Positions 8,246-17,053 are shown, counted from the stretch's first letter. The stretch is 44,215 nt of DNA from Oxalobacteraceae bacterium (GCA_027490725.1 JAIXXN010000009.1:1-44215), one strand, 5' to 3'. Translations and numbers: made by a program. The notes: generated from the letters alone by a model not told the origin.

Positions 8246-10005
8246 GCCGAGCTGACGGGCAGGCGGGCGAGGAAGCCGTGGATCTGCGACACCACGGCCG
8301 CACCCTCACCGACGCCTGCTGCGACCCGCTTGGTAGAGCCGGCGCGCACATCTCCAATCGCAAACACCCCCGGCACACTGGTTTCCAGTGCCGCCCGCGC
8401 TGGCAGGTCGGGCGGATACACACCGTTGCTGAAGTTGGCACGGCACTGGGCTTTGGTGACGTCGAAACCGGTGCGGATAAAACCGTGTTCGTCGACATCC
8501 ACACCGCAATCACCGAGCCAGCCTGTATTCGGATCGGCACCGATGAACAGGAACACCCGGCAGACCGGATAGTCCGTTTCCTGTGCGCTCGGGGCGTGGC
8601 GCACCCGCACCTGACGCAGGCCGTCCTCATCGCCTTCCAGCGCGACGATTTCGCTGTGCGTATGCAGGGTGATATTGGGCGTGGCGGCGATGCGCTCGAT
8701 TAGATAGCTGGACATGGTGGAACTCAGGCTGTCCTTGCGGATCAGCATGTGCACATGCTTGGCCTGTGTCGACAGGAATACGGCCGCCTGTCCGGCCGAA
8801 TTGCCACCGCCCACCAGGATAATTTGCTCGTTCTTGCACAACTTGCCCTCGATCGGCGAGGCCCAGTAGTACACGCCTTTGCCCTCGAACTGGCGCAGAT
8901 TGGCCAGTGAAGGGCGGCGGTAGCGCGCGCCGCAGGCCAGCACCACGCTACGTGCCTGCAGCTTTTGCAGGCTGCCGCACATTTCCACCTGCAGCGGATA
9001 GGTGTCGCACAGCAGCCGTCCGGCCGGTGCAGGGATGGCCACTTCGACGCCGAACTTCTGTGCCTGCACAAAGGCGCGTCCCGCCAGTGCCCGGCCGGTG
9101 ATGCCGGTGGGGAAGCCGAGGAAGTTCTCGATGCGCGCGCTGGCCGCTGCCTGACCGCCCGAAGCGCGGGTTTCCAGCACCAGTACGGACAAGCCTTCCG
9201 AGGCTGCGTACACGGCTGCAGCCAGCCCGGCAGGGCCAGCGCCGACGATCAGCACATCCCATACCTTGTTGCTATCGAGTTCGGGCAGCATGCCCAGGCA
9301 GCGCCCCAGATCGACCACGCTAGGGTTGTGTTTCACCACGCCGTCGGGACACACCACCAGCGGCAAGTCGTGCGGCTGCGGCTGATAATGGGCCATCAGC
9401 GCGGCTGCCTGCTCGTGCTGTTCCGGGTCGAGCACCTCGTAGGGATGGCCGTTGGCCGACAGGAAGCTTTGCAGCGTGTGCAGGCGGCCGTGGCCGCGCG
9501 GCGCTACCAGCACCGGCCCGCCGGAATTATGTTCGAGCAGACCGACGCGGCGCAGGATCAGCGCTCGCACGATCCGTTCGCCCAGATCGGCGTGGGCGAT
9601 CAGCAGCGCGCGCAGGTTTTCCGGCGCGATCACCAGCGCTTCGGTGGCACCCACTGCGCGACCGTTTGCTAGCGAAGGGCGGCCCGATAGCTGGGCCACT
9701 TCGCCACCGAACTGGCCCGGTAAATGGGTGGTGACGAAGGCGGTGTTACCGAGGCCGTCGTAGCGGCTGACTTCAATCGCGCCCTGTAGCACCAGGATCA
9801 GCCCGAAGCTGGTCTGGCCGGCCCGGAAGGCCCACTCGCCGTCGGCAAACTGGCGCACCTGCCCGAAGCGGTGCATATGGCGGATATCGGTGGCGCTGAG
9901 TACCGGGAAGATCTGGTGCCGGCGCTTTTCGAAGTCCAGCCCCGGGCTGGAGACAGCTTCGTCGGAGGTCAGTTCAGGCAGCATTTCCGGGCTATGGTTG
10001 GGCAT
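8242..10005 (-). CDS. cNMP-binding / thioredoxin-fold / thioredoxin-reductase-like FAD oxidoreductase without redox CxxC
   Basis: 587 residues in three parts. Residues about 35-160 form a cyclic-nucleotide-binding domain (FADGEWAFRAGQTSFGLILV, PGQFGGEVAQLSGRPSL). Residues about 165-245 resemble a thioredoxin/glutaredoxin-like fold (SFLSANGHPYEVLD, PLVVCPDG). Residues about 250-587 are a TrxB-type flavoprotein with FAD motif VLIVGAGPAGLAAAVYA, NADPH motif IILVGGGNSAGQAA and C-terminal GVFAIGDVRAGSTKRVA. In normal TrxB a CATC-type disulfide precedes the NADPH motif; here that place reads GKGVYYWASPIEGKLC, so the CxxC is missing. It therefore cannot be a standard thioredoxin reductase; a ferredoxin/flavodoxin reductase-like or regulatory role is possible. 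Monocistronic and convergent with the MBL-fold gene. Confidence 0.9.
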   Translation of the reverse strand: MPNHSPEMLPELTSDEAVSSPGLDFEKRRHQIFPVLSATDIRHMHRFGQVRQFADGEWAFRAGQTSFGLILVLQGAIEVSRYDGLGNTAFVTTHLPGQFGGEVAQLSGRPSLANGRAVGATEALVIAPENLRALLIAHADLGERIVRALILRRVGLLEHNSGGPVLVAPRGHGRLHTLQSFLSANGHPYEVLDPEQHEQAAALMAHYQPQPHDLPLVVCPDGVVKHNPSVVDLGRCLGMLPELDSNKVWDVLIVGAGPAGLAAAVYAASEGLSVLVLETRASGGQAAASARIENFLGFPTGITGRALAGRAFVQAQKFGVEVAIPAPAGRLLCDTYPLQVEMCGSLQKLQARSVVLACGARYRRPSLANLRQFEGKGVYYWASPIEGKLCKNEQIILVGGGNSAGQAAVFLSTQAKHVHMLIRKDSLSSTMSSYLIERIAATPNITLHTHSEIVALEGDEDGLRQVRVRHAPSAQETDYPVCRVFLFIGADPNTGWLGDCGVDVDEHGFIRTGFDVTKAQCRANFSNGVYPPDLPARAALETSVPGVFAIGDVRAGSTKRVAAGVGEGAAVVSQIHGFLARLPVSSA

Positions 10006-10172
10006 ATTCGTCCTGCGCAGAAAGTGGAGTAGGCGTGCTGCCAGTCTAGCGGAAGCTGGCGGGCAGGTGTAAAAACTTAGCGGTTACGCGATGCTGCGCC
10101 AGTGTTTCAAGCAGCGTGAGGGGTTATCGGATTAAAATGGGGTTTTAGCGCTAGCAAGAACGACACAACAAG

Positions 10173-11075
10173 ATGGCTTATAAAACACTGCAAGATACGA
10201 TAGGCAATACCCCGCTGGTGCAGCTGGTGAATTTGCCCGGCGCCGAGATCAAGGCGCGTAACAACATCATTCTGGGCAAACTGGAAGGCAATAATCCGGC
10301 CGGTTCCGTCAAGGATAGGGCTGCCATGTCCATGCTGAAACGGGCCGAGGAACGTGGCGATATCAAACCCGGCGATACCCTGATCGAAGCGACCAGCGGC
10401 AATACCGGGATTGCGCTGGCCATGGCGGCGGCGATACGTGGTTACAAGATGCTGCTGCTGATGCCGGAAAACCTCAGTGTCGAGCGGCGCCAGAGCATGG
10501 CCGCCTACGGTGCGCAGATCATGCTGACCCCGAAAACGGGCGGCATGGAATATGCCCGCGACATGGCCGAGCAGCTGCAGAAAGATGGCAAGGGCATTAT
10601 TCTGGACCAGTTCGCCAATGGCGACAATGCCCGTGCCCACTACGAAAGCACCGGGCCGGAAATCTGGCGCGATACCGAGGGCCGCGTGACCCACTTCGTC
10701 AGCGCCATGGGGACCACCGGCACCATCATGGGCGTGTCGCGCTATCTGAAAGAACAGAATCCGGCTGTGCAGATTATCGGCGCCGAACCGGAAGAGGGTT
10801 CCTCGATTCCCGGTATCCGCAAATGGCCGGAAGCCTATCTGCCGAAAATTTATGATCGTAGCCGCGTCGATCAGGTGGAATCGGTGTCGCAGGCTGCTGC
10901 CGAGCGCATGGCGCGCCGCATGGCTGCCGAAGAAGGTATCTTCTGCGGCATCTCTGCCGCCGGTGCCTGCGAGATTGCTTTGCGGATTGCGATGACGGTG
11001 GAAAATGCCACCATCGTGTTCATCGTCTGCGATCGTGGTGACCGCTACCTCTCGACCGGCGTATTCCCCGCCTAA
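10173..11075 (+). CDS. cysM: Cysteine synthase B
   Basis: 300 residues, the typical CysM length (CysK is longer). The PLP Schiff-base lysine is Lys47 in NPAGSVKDRAAMSM; the phosphate-binding loop is EATSGNTGIALAMA; GTTGTIMGVSRYL and the C-terminal DRGDRYLSTGVF complete the beta-family fold. The PAGSVKDR context and EEGSSIPGIRKW are CysM-like. It makes cysteine from O-acetylserine and sulfide, or S-sulfocysteine from thiosulfate. The ATG at 10173 has no good SD. A TTAAAAT element near 10131-10137 could be a -10 box but no convincing -35 was found. The gene is divergent from the TrxR-like flavoprotein (167-nt spacer). Confidence 0.95.
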   Translation: MAYKTLQDTIGNTPLVQLVNLPGAEIKARNNIILGKLEGNNPAGSVKDRAAMSMLKRAEERGDIKPGDTLIEATSGNTGIALAMAAAIRGYKMLLLMPENLSVERRQSMAAYGAQIMLTPKTGGMEYARDMAEQLQKDGKGIILDQFANGDNARAHYESTGPEIWRDTEGRVTHFVSAMGTTGTIMGVSRYLKEQNPAVQIIGAEPEEGSSIPGIRKWPEAYLPKIYDRSRVDQVESVSQAAAERMARRMAAEEGIFCGISAAGACEIALRIAMTVENATIVFIVCDRGDRYLSTGVFPA

Positions 11076-11076
11076 A

Positions 11077-11115
11077 AAAACAAAACCCTCATCGCCGTTG
11101 CCGGGGATGAGGGTT
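11077..11115 (-). terminator. Terminator of the minus-strand HTH gene
   Basis: A perfect 10-bp stem (AACCCTCATC 11084-11093 / GATGAGGGTT 11106-11115) has the A-rich run at 11075-11085 on its left, so on the minus strand the hairpin is followed by TTTTGTTTTTTT. It lies 21 nt past the stop of the minus-strand gene and directly after cysM; the plus strand has no U tract, so it is oriented for the HTH gene. Confidence 0.88.
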
Positions 11116-11136
11116 GCGTTGCAGGACGCGAGCTGA

Positions 11137-11472
11137 TTAGCCCTGGCCGCCTGGTTCGCCTTCTTTCGGTTTGAACTGCTTGTCGCTGATACGGAACTTG
11201 TTACGACGGTCGCCCATCAGGTAACGCAGGTCGCGAATGCTCAGATCGCTCACTTCGTGCATACGGATCAGCAGCGAAGCGCCGACTGGCAGACGGTGGT
11301 GACGGATTTTGCTGATCACTGGTGGTGCAACTTCCAGGGCACGCGACAGTGCTGCATCGTTTTTCAGACGCAGGTTTTCAATCAGGGTATCCAGCAGGCG
11401 GTTGGGATTGTATTGCAACAGGTCATCGCCATCCGCATCGTTGTTCATGTCTATGCCGACTTGGTTTGTCAT
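11137..11472 (-). CDS. Small predicted helix-turn-helix DNA-binding protein (hypothetical)
   Basis: 111 residues from the ATG at 11472; an in-frame TTG at 11508 exists but has no SD, whereas AGAAGGA precedes this ATG by 12 nt. The acidic N-terminus (NNDADGDD) is followed by an all-helical segment NRLLDTLIENLRLKNDAALS with RALEVAPPVISKIRHHRLPV, which looks like a lambda-repressor/Cro-type HTH (recognition helix about PPVISKIRHHR), then SIRDLRYLMGDRR and a basic, Gly-rich tail. I do not recognise a named family. It is probably a small transcriptional regulator or nucleoid-type factor. It has a dedicated terminator and an unusually long AT-rich upstream region, both suggesting an independently regulated single-gene unit. 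Confidence 0.75.
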   Translation of the reverse strand: MTNQVGIDMNNDADGDDLLQYNPNRLLDTLIENLRLKNDAALSRALEVAPPVISKIRHHRLPVGASLLIRMHEVSDLSIRDLRYLMGDRRNKFRISDKQFKPKEGEPGGQG

Positions 11473-11906
11473 GATTTCGTTTTTTCCTTCTGTAAAGTTG
11501 TCCTGCAAAGTACAACACTCGGAGCTCGCTTAGCTGCGATCACGTTCTTCCTTACCAGGAACGAATTCACACACGGACGGATTCCGGGATAACAATTTTC
11601 ATAATATATACACAATTGTACCTAACTCATACCCATAAGCAACAAGAATCATGCTGCTTTGGGGTACTGTTGTCGCTCTGCAACATTGTGTGAGAATTAT
11701 ACACCGACCGCCATGTTATGCTGGTTGCGCTCACAATTATTGAATCAATAAGCTTAATTATAAAACAATTAGCTTGTGTTCCGCGTGGGATATTCCTCAA
11801 CTACCGCAAGTTTGTCTAAAAAATTTCCTCGTGTCAACTAAACAATACAGTTGGCAAGTGCATATTCCAAGATTGGTTACGCTTCTTTACATCTATTAGT
11901 GCTTCC
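11473..11906. other. AT-rich gene-free region upstream of the HTH gene
   Basis: 434 bases, markedly more AT-rich than the flanking coding DNA, between the start of the HTH gene and the end of mltB. It contains several ACAATTGT/CACAATTATTG-type short motifs. Reading on the minus strand, a TATAAT hexamer occupies 11701-11696; it is the best -10 candidate, but I find no matching -35. That would give a leader of more than 200 nt. No ORF of substance is present. Confidence 0.5.
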
Positions 11907-13049
11907 CTAGCGTAATTGTTTGATGGCACGCCCCAGTTCCAGCACCGACATGGCATAGAAATAACTGCGGTTATATTGGGTAATCGCAAAGAAATTTCCG
12001 TTCGCCAACCAGTATTCGGTCGGTTCGGCACCGTTCTGAAGGTCGACCAGACCAAATTTCATGCTTTCCGGCAGTGGATAGTCGGTGCTGACTCCGCCAG
12101 CCTGCAAAGCCGGCGCCAGGTAGCTGGCGACCAGCCCCTGAGTGAGCATCGGTTCCCAGCTCATGCTGGGCGAGACGCTGGCCGGATACACCATGGCGCC
12201 GTTCAATTCGCGCTGCCAGCCGTGTGCGACCAGAAACGCCGCGATACTGCCGATGGCATCGGTCGGGGAGTTGAGCAGATCGATCTGTCCATCGGCGTCA
12301 AAGTCGACGGCAAATTTCATCACGCTGTTAGGCATGAACTGCGGTAAGCCGATGGCACCGGCGAAGGAACCGCGCAAGCTCAGCGGATCGACATTGTTCT
12401 TACGCGCGAATTGCAGTGCCGCTTCCAGTTCGCGCCGGAAGAAGGCCATCCGATCGGCACGCGCCGGTGCTTCCGGATAGGCAAACGCCAGTGTGGTCAG
12501 CGCATCGAGTACCCGGAAGCGCCCAGTGTTGCGACCATACACGGTTTCCACACCCAGGATGCCGACGATGACTTCGGCCGGCACGCCATACAGGCTTTCG
12601 GCGCGCTCCAGCGTGGCGCGGTGTTCGGCCCAGAACTTCAGGCCGGCGTTGATACGCACCGGTTCGACGAACAGCTGGCGATAGGCTTGCCAGTTTTTCG
12701 GCTTACCCGGCGGCGCAGGTTTAATCAGTTGTACTGCCGAATCGACGAAGCGTACCTGTGCCATCAGGGCGCCCAGTTCGGCGCGGTCCCAGTGATTACG
12801 CTGAGCGACATCGTCGAGAAAGCTGCTGACTTCTTTCCAGTCGCCGAAGTTGACGAATTCGCCCTCGTAATCGACGGCAGGGGCTTTCTTCTTGACGGGT
12901 TTCTTCTTCTGCGGACTGGCTTTGGCAGTTTTGTGATGGCCCGCGGCGTGGTGGGGGTGGCTAGCGGCGCTAGCGGTGCTCGCGGTGGGCAGCAGCGCCA
13001 GGGCGGAACAGCCCAGCAGCAGGGCGGTGATCAAAGGCTTCATCGACAT
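11907..13049 (-). CDS. mltB: Lytic murein transglycosylase B
   Basis: 380 residues from the ATG at 13049 (GAGGA lies 13 nt upstream). N-terminal export signal; Cys14 in ALLLGCSA could be a lipobox, as in E. coli MltB, or cleavage may be at the later ASA site. A His/Lys-rich linker (about 31-56) precedes the catalytic domain. The GH103 active-site Glu is Glu168 in GILGVETVYGRNTGRF, and SFAGAIGLPQFMPNS is also diagnostic. The enzyme cleaves peptidoglycan glycan strands to 1,6-anhydro-muropeptides. The gene overlaps the transglutaminase-like gene by 10 nt, so it is the last gene of a four-gene operon. The reading frame extends further upstream inside that gene, but this is not likely to be translated. 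Confidence 0.93.
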   Translation of the reverse strand: MSMKPLITALLLGCSALALLPTASTASAASHPHHAAGHHKTAKASPQKKKPVKKKAPAVDYEGEFVNFGDWKEVSSFLDDVAQRNHWDRAELGALMAQVRFVDSAVQLIKPAPPGKPKNWQAYRQLFVEPVRINAGLKFWAEHRATLERAESLYGVPAEVIVGILGVETVYGRNTGRFRVLDALTTLAFAYPEAPARADRMAFFRRELEAALQFARKNNVDPLSLRGSFAGAIGLPQFMPNSVMKFAVDFDADGQIDLLNSPTDAIGSIAAFLVAHGWQRELNGAMVYPASVSPSMSWEPMLTQGLVASYLAPALQAGGVSTDYPLPESMKFGLVDLQNGAEPTEYWLANGNFFAITQYNRSYFYAMSVLELGRAIKQLR

Positions 13050-15046
13050 AGCGGTAATAGTTTCCTCAGCGTCGCAAGCGACGTGGTGCGTGATTCGGTG
13101 CTGCCAGCGCCATACTGCAGGCGGCTGTAGAGCGTTAAAAATTCCTGCATGGCGTGCTGTTTGGCAGCGCTGGCGGGCATACTGATCAGGCGCGCGGCAT
13201 AGGCTTGCGGGCCTTCGGCGGCGCCGCGTGGATAACCGTGGCGCGCCTGTTGCTGACAGAAGCGCCGGTATAACTGCTGCAGCGGATCGCCGCGCGTCTG
13301 CCTGCGCCACCAGACCAGCCCACACAGTAGCATCGCGCTGGCGAGTGCGCCAGTGCCGAGGCGCCAGGACAGTTGCGGAACCTGTGCCCCGCTGAGCAGT
13401 GCCTGTTGCCGATCCGGCGTGTAATCAAGCACCCACAGGTTCCACGCATTCTCGAGCGCCGCGACTTCAAAGCGCAGCGTATCGAACAGCGAGGCGGCCC
13501 GCGACTGCAAGGCGCCCAGGCTGCCCGCGTAAGGTGGCCGGCGCAGCGCCGGTGGATCAAGGCGCTGCGGCGCGACGGCGGCGGTAGGATCGACGCGCTG
13601 CCAGCCGCTGTCGGCCTGCCAGTATTCGGTCCACGCATGGGCGTCGGACTGGCGCACGCTCAGCACCCCGTCGACGGGATTGAATTCACCGCCCTGGTAG
13701 CCGGTGACGACCCGGGCCGGGATGCCCATCGCGCGTAGCGCGACCACCAGCGCGCCGGCGTAATGCTCGCAGAAGCCCGCTTTGCTATCGAACAGGAATT
13801 CATCAACGGCGTGGCGACCTAGCAGGGGCGGTTCGAGCGTATAGGTGTAAGCGCCGGCGCGCAGGAATTGCAGCAGCCTTTGCGCAAGCACCGGCGCGGC
13901 TGCGTGGTCGGCCGACAGACTGGCGGCCAGCGCCAGCGTGCGCGGGTTGTAGCCGGCCGGCAGTGCCAGCCAGCGTTGCAGCGCAGCGCGCGTGGCCTGC
14001 GGCTGCAGGCGGGACTGGAAGTCTGCGCTGGCGCTGTAGCGCAGCGTTTCGGTCGGCACGCTGGCTGTGAAAAACTCCAGTGCTTCCGTCTCGCGGGCGC
14101 GATAGCCGGCTAGTTGCAGGGGCGGCGCGCTCAGTTCCAGTGCCGGCAGCCAGCGCTGATGCTGCGGTTCCAGCGTGATCTCGTAGCGCAGCGGCGACAT
14201 CTGCTGCTGCGCTTGCTCCTGCAGTGTGCCGGGCTCCACCTGTGCCGACCAGCCGGTTCTGGTAGCGCCGCGCGTCCAGGTGCGGCCGTCGTAGGCACCC
14301 AGCACGATGCTGCGCCAGTATAGCTGCGCTGCGGCGGGCCGGTTCGCGCCGAAACGGACCCGGAAGGCGATCGCATCGGATTGCGCCAGTGAGGCGATGC
14401 TGCCGGGGGCCATACTTTCGGACAAGCCGGTAGTGCCGGCGTGGGCATCGCCGGGCAAGCCCCAGAGCGGCCCCTGGATGCGCGGGAAGACAATGAATAG
14501 CAGCAGCGCCAGAGGTGCGCCGAGTAGCAGCATGCGCAGGATCAGCAGCAGACGCGCGCCGAGCGGTGCCTGCTGGTCGCTGTACTGGAACGACAGCTGG
14601 GCGGTCAGCACCAGCAGCAGCGCCAGGCCGGCATGCAGCGCCATCAGCATGCTCTGGGTGTAGAAGAAGTTACCGAGCAGGACGAAGTGGCAGAGCAAAA
14701 TCACTACCAGCACATCGCGGCGGCTATGCATTTCCAGCAGTTTGAAGCCGAGCAGTAGTGTCAGCATGGCGATGCCCGCATCGCGTCCCAGCCACAGATG
14801 GAATTCGGCGCGTACCCCGGCCATCGCCGCCAGCGCCAGCGGCAGCAGCAGCCAGATCGGCGGCAGACGCCAGCCGTGCCACGTCAGCAGGGCGCGCCAG
14901 CCGAGCAGCAAAGCGATGCTGGCGCTGATCCACCACGGCAGGTGCAGCGTATGCGGCAGCAGCACCAGCAGGGCGGCCAGTAGTAGCAGCAGCTTGTCGC
15001 GCTGGGCGCGTTGCAGCTGCTGCAGGTGGAGCCGGATGGCGTTCAC
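13040..15046 (-). CDS. TgpA-type membrane transglutaminase-like protein (DUF3488/DUF4129)
   Basis: 668 residues. Five to six N-terminal membrane helices (about residues 19-185) precede a large periplasmic region. The transglutaminase-like catalytic triad is visible: Cys426 in SKAGFCEHYAGALVVALRAM, His470 in RQSDAHAWTEYW and Asp486 in WQRVDPTAA. A final transmembrane helix lies at about 565-582, with a cytoplasmic DUF4129-like tail. Pseudomonas TgpA is essential, but its substrate is unresolved. The start ATG overlaps the DUF58 stop (15043-15046) and the end overlaps mltB by 10 nt. The MoxR-DUF58-TgpA trio is a widespread association; adding MltB points to cell-wall remodelling, which is inference. 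Confidence 0.92.
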   Translation of the reverse strand: MNAIRLHLQQLQRAQRDKLLLLLAALLVLLPHTLHLPWWISASIALLLGWRALLTWHGWRLPPIWLLLPLALAAMAGVRAEFHLWLGRDAGIAMLTLLLGFKLLEMHSRRDVLVVILLCHFVLLGNFFYTQSMLMALHAGLALLLVLTAQLSFQYSDQQAPLGARLLLILRMLLLGAPLALLLFIVFPRIQGPLWGLPGDAHAGTTGLSESMAPGSIASLAQSDAIAFRVRFGANRPAAAQLYWRSIVLGAYDGRTWTRGATRTGWSAQVEPGTLQEQAQQQMSPLRYEITLEPQHQRWLPALELSAPPLQLAGYRARETEALEFFTASVPTETLRYSASADFQSRLQPQATRAALQRWLALPAGYNPRTLALAASLSADHAAAPVLAQRLLQFLRAGAYTYTLEPPLLGRHAVDEFLFDSKAGFCEHYAGALVVALRAMGIPARVVTGYQGGEFNPVDGVLSVRQSDAHAWTEYWQADSGWQRVDPTAAVAPQRLDPPALRRPPYAGSLGALQSRAASLFDTLRFEVAALENAWNLWVLDYTPDRQQALLSGAQVPQLSWRLGTGALASAMLLCGLVWWRRQTRGDPLQQLYRRFCQQQARHGYPRGAAEGPQAYAARLISMPASAAKQHAMQEFLTLYSRLQYGAGSTESRTTSLATLRKLLPLCR

Positions 15047-16128
15047 GCTTGTGGTCCCTGCAGCGGCTTCCGCATCTGCTCCTGCTCCTGCTCCTGCTCC
15101 TGCCCATACAGCGCCAGAGCGCGCAGACAGGCCGCTTGCTGGCTATGCGCCGTGCTGTGCTCTGCGCCGTGCTCAGTACGGTGGCCGGTTTCCGAATCAG
15201 GGCCGATCTCGAGAGCCCCCAGCCGCAAGCGGTAGGGCAGTGCCGCCGCTTCAGCCGCCAGTACCCAGGCACACAGACGCGCCAGTTGCTGCTCGAGCGA
15301 GAGTTCCGCTGGCAGGGTCGCCAGATCAAACACCAGCCGCCCCGGCGCACTACCCGTCAGATGCTTGCTCAGTAGCGGCGCCGTATCGCTGGCCGCATGG
15401 CGCGCAATCTGGCGCCATGCCAGCTGGCGCGGGGCATCACCGGGCTGATAATTGCGCACACCGGCGAAGTGCTCCTGTCCGCTGCTGTCGTGCTGCGACT
15501 GGCCGTGGCCATCGCTGGCCTGCTGCGGCAGCGGTGCAGCGGGTGATTCGGGCGCCGGATAGACCAGCACCTGCTGCGCCGGTTGCCAGTAGCTCCATGC
15601 CCGGAACAGGCCGAGAGGAAAGCGCGTCACCAGCCGGATCCGCGCGGCGGGCTGCCAGCCGCGCTGCGTGGTCGGCGCGCCTAACAGTACGCTGGTGCTG
15701 CCGGATGGTCCGGCATCGCAGTGCTGGCGTGGTGCGCCATCGCCCTGAAAGCCCAGCCAGATGGCGTAGTGCTGGCGCCGCGGCGCCGCCGTCAGCTGGA
15801 TCGGAAAGAATGCCGTTGCGCCGGCAAACACCGGCGTAGCGGCCAGTGGCATCAGCTGCAGACCGGCCAGATTGCGCGCCGTGGCGACCATATCGGCAAG
15901 CACGCAGGAACCTAGCAGAAAGGTCAGGGCATAGCCGAGGCCCAGGTTGTAATTCAGTGCGCCGACCAGCATCACCAGCAACAGCAGCGCGCATTGCAGG
16001 CCGGCGTAGGTGGGCACGATGTAGATGCGCTGCATGCTCAGCGTCATGCTGCGTGCGGCAGCGCCGCCCAGATGGTAGAGCCAGCGCCGCTGCACTGCGC
16101 CCGTCAGCTGCTGCAGGAGCGGCGTCAT
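15043..16128 (-). CDS. DUF58 domain protein
   Basis: 361 residues from the ATG at 16128, 4 nt after the MoxR gene stop; the reading frame is open further upstream but only inside the MoxR gene. Two hydrophobic helices lie near residues 40-75. The DUF58 signature is present as HFAGVRNYQPGDAPRQLAWR followed by QIARHA. DUF58 proteins adopt a vWA-like fold and are thought to work with MoxR ATPases. The C-terminus ends with a (Gln-Glu) repeat encoded by a 6-bp tandem repeat. The stop codon overlaps the start of the transglutaminase gene (ATGA at 15046-15043), so translation is probably coupled. Molecular function is not established in the family. Confidence 0.9.
   Translation of the reverse strand: MTPLLQQLTGAVQRRWLYHLGGAAARSMTLSMQRIYIVPTYAGLQCALLLLVMLVGALNYNLGLGYALTFLLGSCVLADMVATARNLAGLQLMPLAATPVFAGATAFFPIQLTAAPRRQHYAIWLGFQGDGAPRQHCDAGPSGSTSVLLGAPTTQRGWQPAARIRLVTRFPLGLFRAWSYWQPAQQVLVYPAPESPAAPLPQQASDGHGQSQHDSSGQEHFAGVRNYQPGDAPRQLAWRQIARHAASDTAPLLSKHLTGSAPGRLVFDLATLPAELSLEQQLARLCAWVLAAEAAALPYRLRLGALEIGPDSETGHRTEHGAEHSTAHSQQAACLRALALYGQEQEQEQEQMRKPLQGPQA
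15076..15105 (-). repeat. 6-bp tandem repeat near the 3' end of the DUF58 gene
   Basis: CTGCTC is repeated four times perfectly (15076-15099) with a fifth degenerate copy, encoding Gln-Glu dipeptides on the minus strand. Frame-neutral slippage could vary the tail length. Confidence 0.9.
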
Positions 16129-16132
16129 GAGC

Positions 16133-17053
16133 CTAGACGGGCACCGACTGCTGCAATTGCCGCACCAGTTCCGTCCCGCTGCGCGGCTGGCCTGGTGCGC
16201 CCGCGAGTGGGCGCAGGCGGTGCCCGCACACGGCCACCAGCACCGCCTGCACATCTTCGGGCAGTACATGATCGCGCCCGGCCAGCGCGGCCCAGGCACG
16301 CGCCGCATGCAGCAGGGCGATGGCGGCGCGTGGACTCAGTCCCTCGCCGTACAGGTGGCTCTGGCGCGACGCAGCGGCCAGTGCCTGTACGTAGTCGATC
16401 AGTGCCGGTGCCGCGTGGATCTGGCGTACCGACTGCTGGGCGGCCAGCAGGTCGGCAGGCGACATCAGCGGCTGCAGGGTTTTCAGCAGCAGACGGCGGT
16501 CTTCGCCCATCAGCAGCGCGCGTTCGGCCGCCGCATCGGGATAGCCCAGCGAAAGGCACATCAGGAAGCGGTCCAGTTGCGATTCCGGCAGCGGGAAAGT
16601 ACCGATCTGGTGGCCCGGATTCTGGGTGGCGATCACGCAGAAGGGCTGCGGCAATGGCCGCGTTACGCCGTCGCTGCTGACCTGCTGTTCGGCCATCGCC
16701 TCGAGTAAGCCGGACTGGGTTTTCGGGGTGGCGCGGTTGATTTCGTCGGCCAGCAGCAGGTGGGTGAAAATCGGCCCGGGATGAAACACGAAGGCATTCT
16801 GCTCGCGTTCGTAGATGGCGATGCCGTTCAGGTCCGCCGGCAGCAGGTCGCTGGTAAATTGCAGGCGGTTGAAACGCAGGCCCAGTGACAGGGCTAGTGC
16901 CTGCGCGAGGGTGGTCTTGCCCACCCCGGGCAGGTCTTCGATCAGCAGATGGCCGCCGGCCAGCATACAGGTGAGGGCCAGACGGATCTGCGGATCTTTG
17001 CCGACGATGACGGTGCCGACCTGCCGGGCCACTGCGTGCAGTTGGGGGATCAT
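16133..17053 (-). CDS. MoxR-family AAA+ ATPase
   Basis: 306 residues. Walker A is GVGKTT at 43-48 (in LPGVGKTTLAQALALSLGL); Walker B is LLLADEINR with Asp103-Glu104; sensor 1 is FCVIATQNP; the C-terminal lid domain contains GLSPRAAIALLHAARAWAAL, the MoxR signature. These ATPases act as chaperones or activators for partner vWA/DUF58 proteins. It is first in the minus-strand operon with the DUF58 gene (4-nt gap), TgpA-like gene and mltB. The next gene upstream (S9 peptidase) is also on the minus strand with an 87-nt gap, so read-through is possible. No clear SD or promoter was seen. Confidence 0.95.
   Translation of the reverse strand: MIPQLHAVARQVGTVIVGKDPQIRLALTCMLAGGHLLIEDLPGVGKTTLAQALALSLGLRFNRLQFTSDLLPADLNGIAIYEREQNAFVFHPGPIFTHLLLADEINRATPKTQSGLLEAMAEQQVSSDGVTRPLPQPFCVIATQNPGHQIGTFPLPESQLDRFLMCLSLGYPDAAAERALLMGEDRRLLLKTLQPLMSPADLLAAQQSVRQIHAAPALIDYVQALAAASRQSHLYGEGLSPRAAIALLHAARAWAALAGRDHVLPEDVQAVLVAVCGHRLRPLAGAPGQPRSGTELVRQLQQSVPV

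Noticed and set aside
11581..11607. lac-operator-like GGATAACAATTTTCA
   Set aside because: Only a half-match to lacO with no matching second half and no LacI gene nearby; likely chance in AT-rich DNA.
13050..13325. N-terminal extension of mltB
   Set aside because: It lies entirely inside the transglutaminase gene and precedes a clear signal peptide start at 13049.
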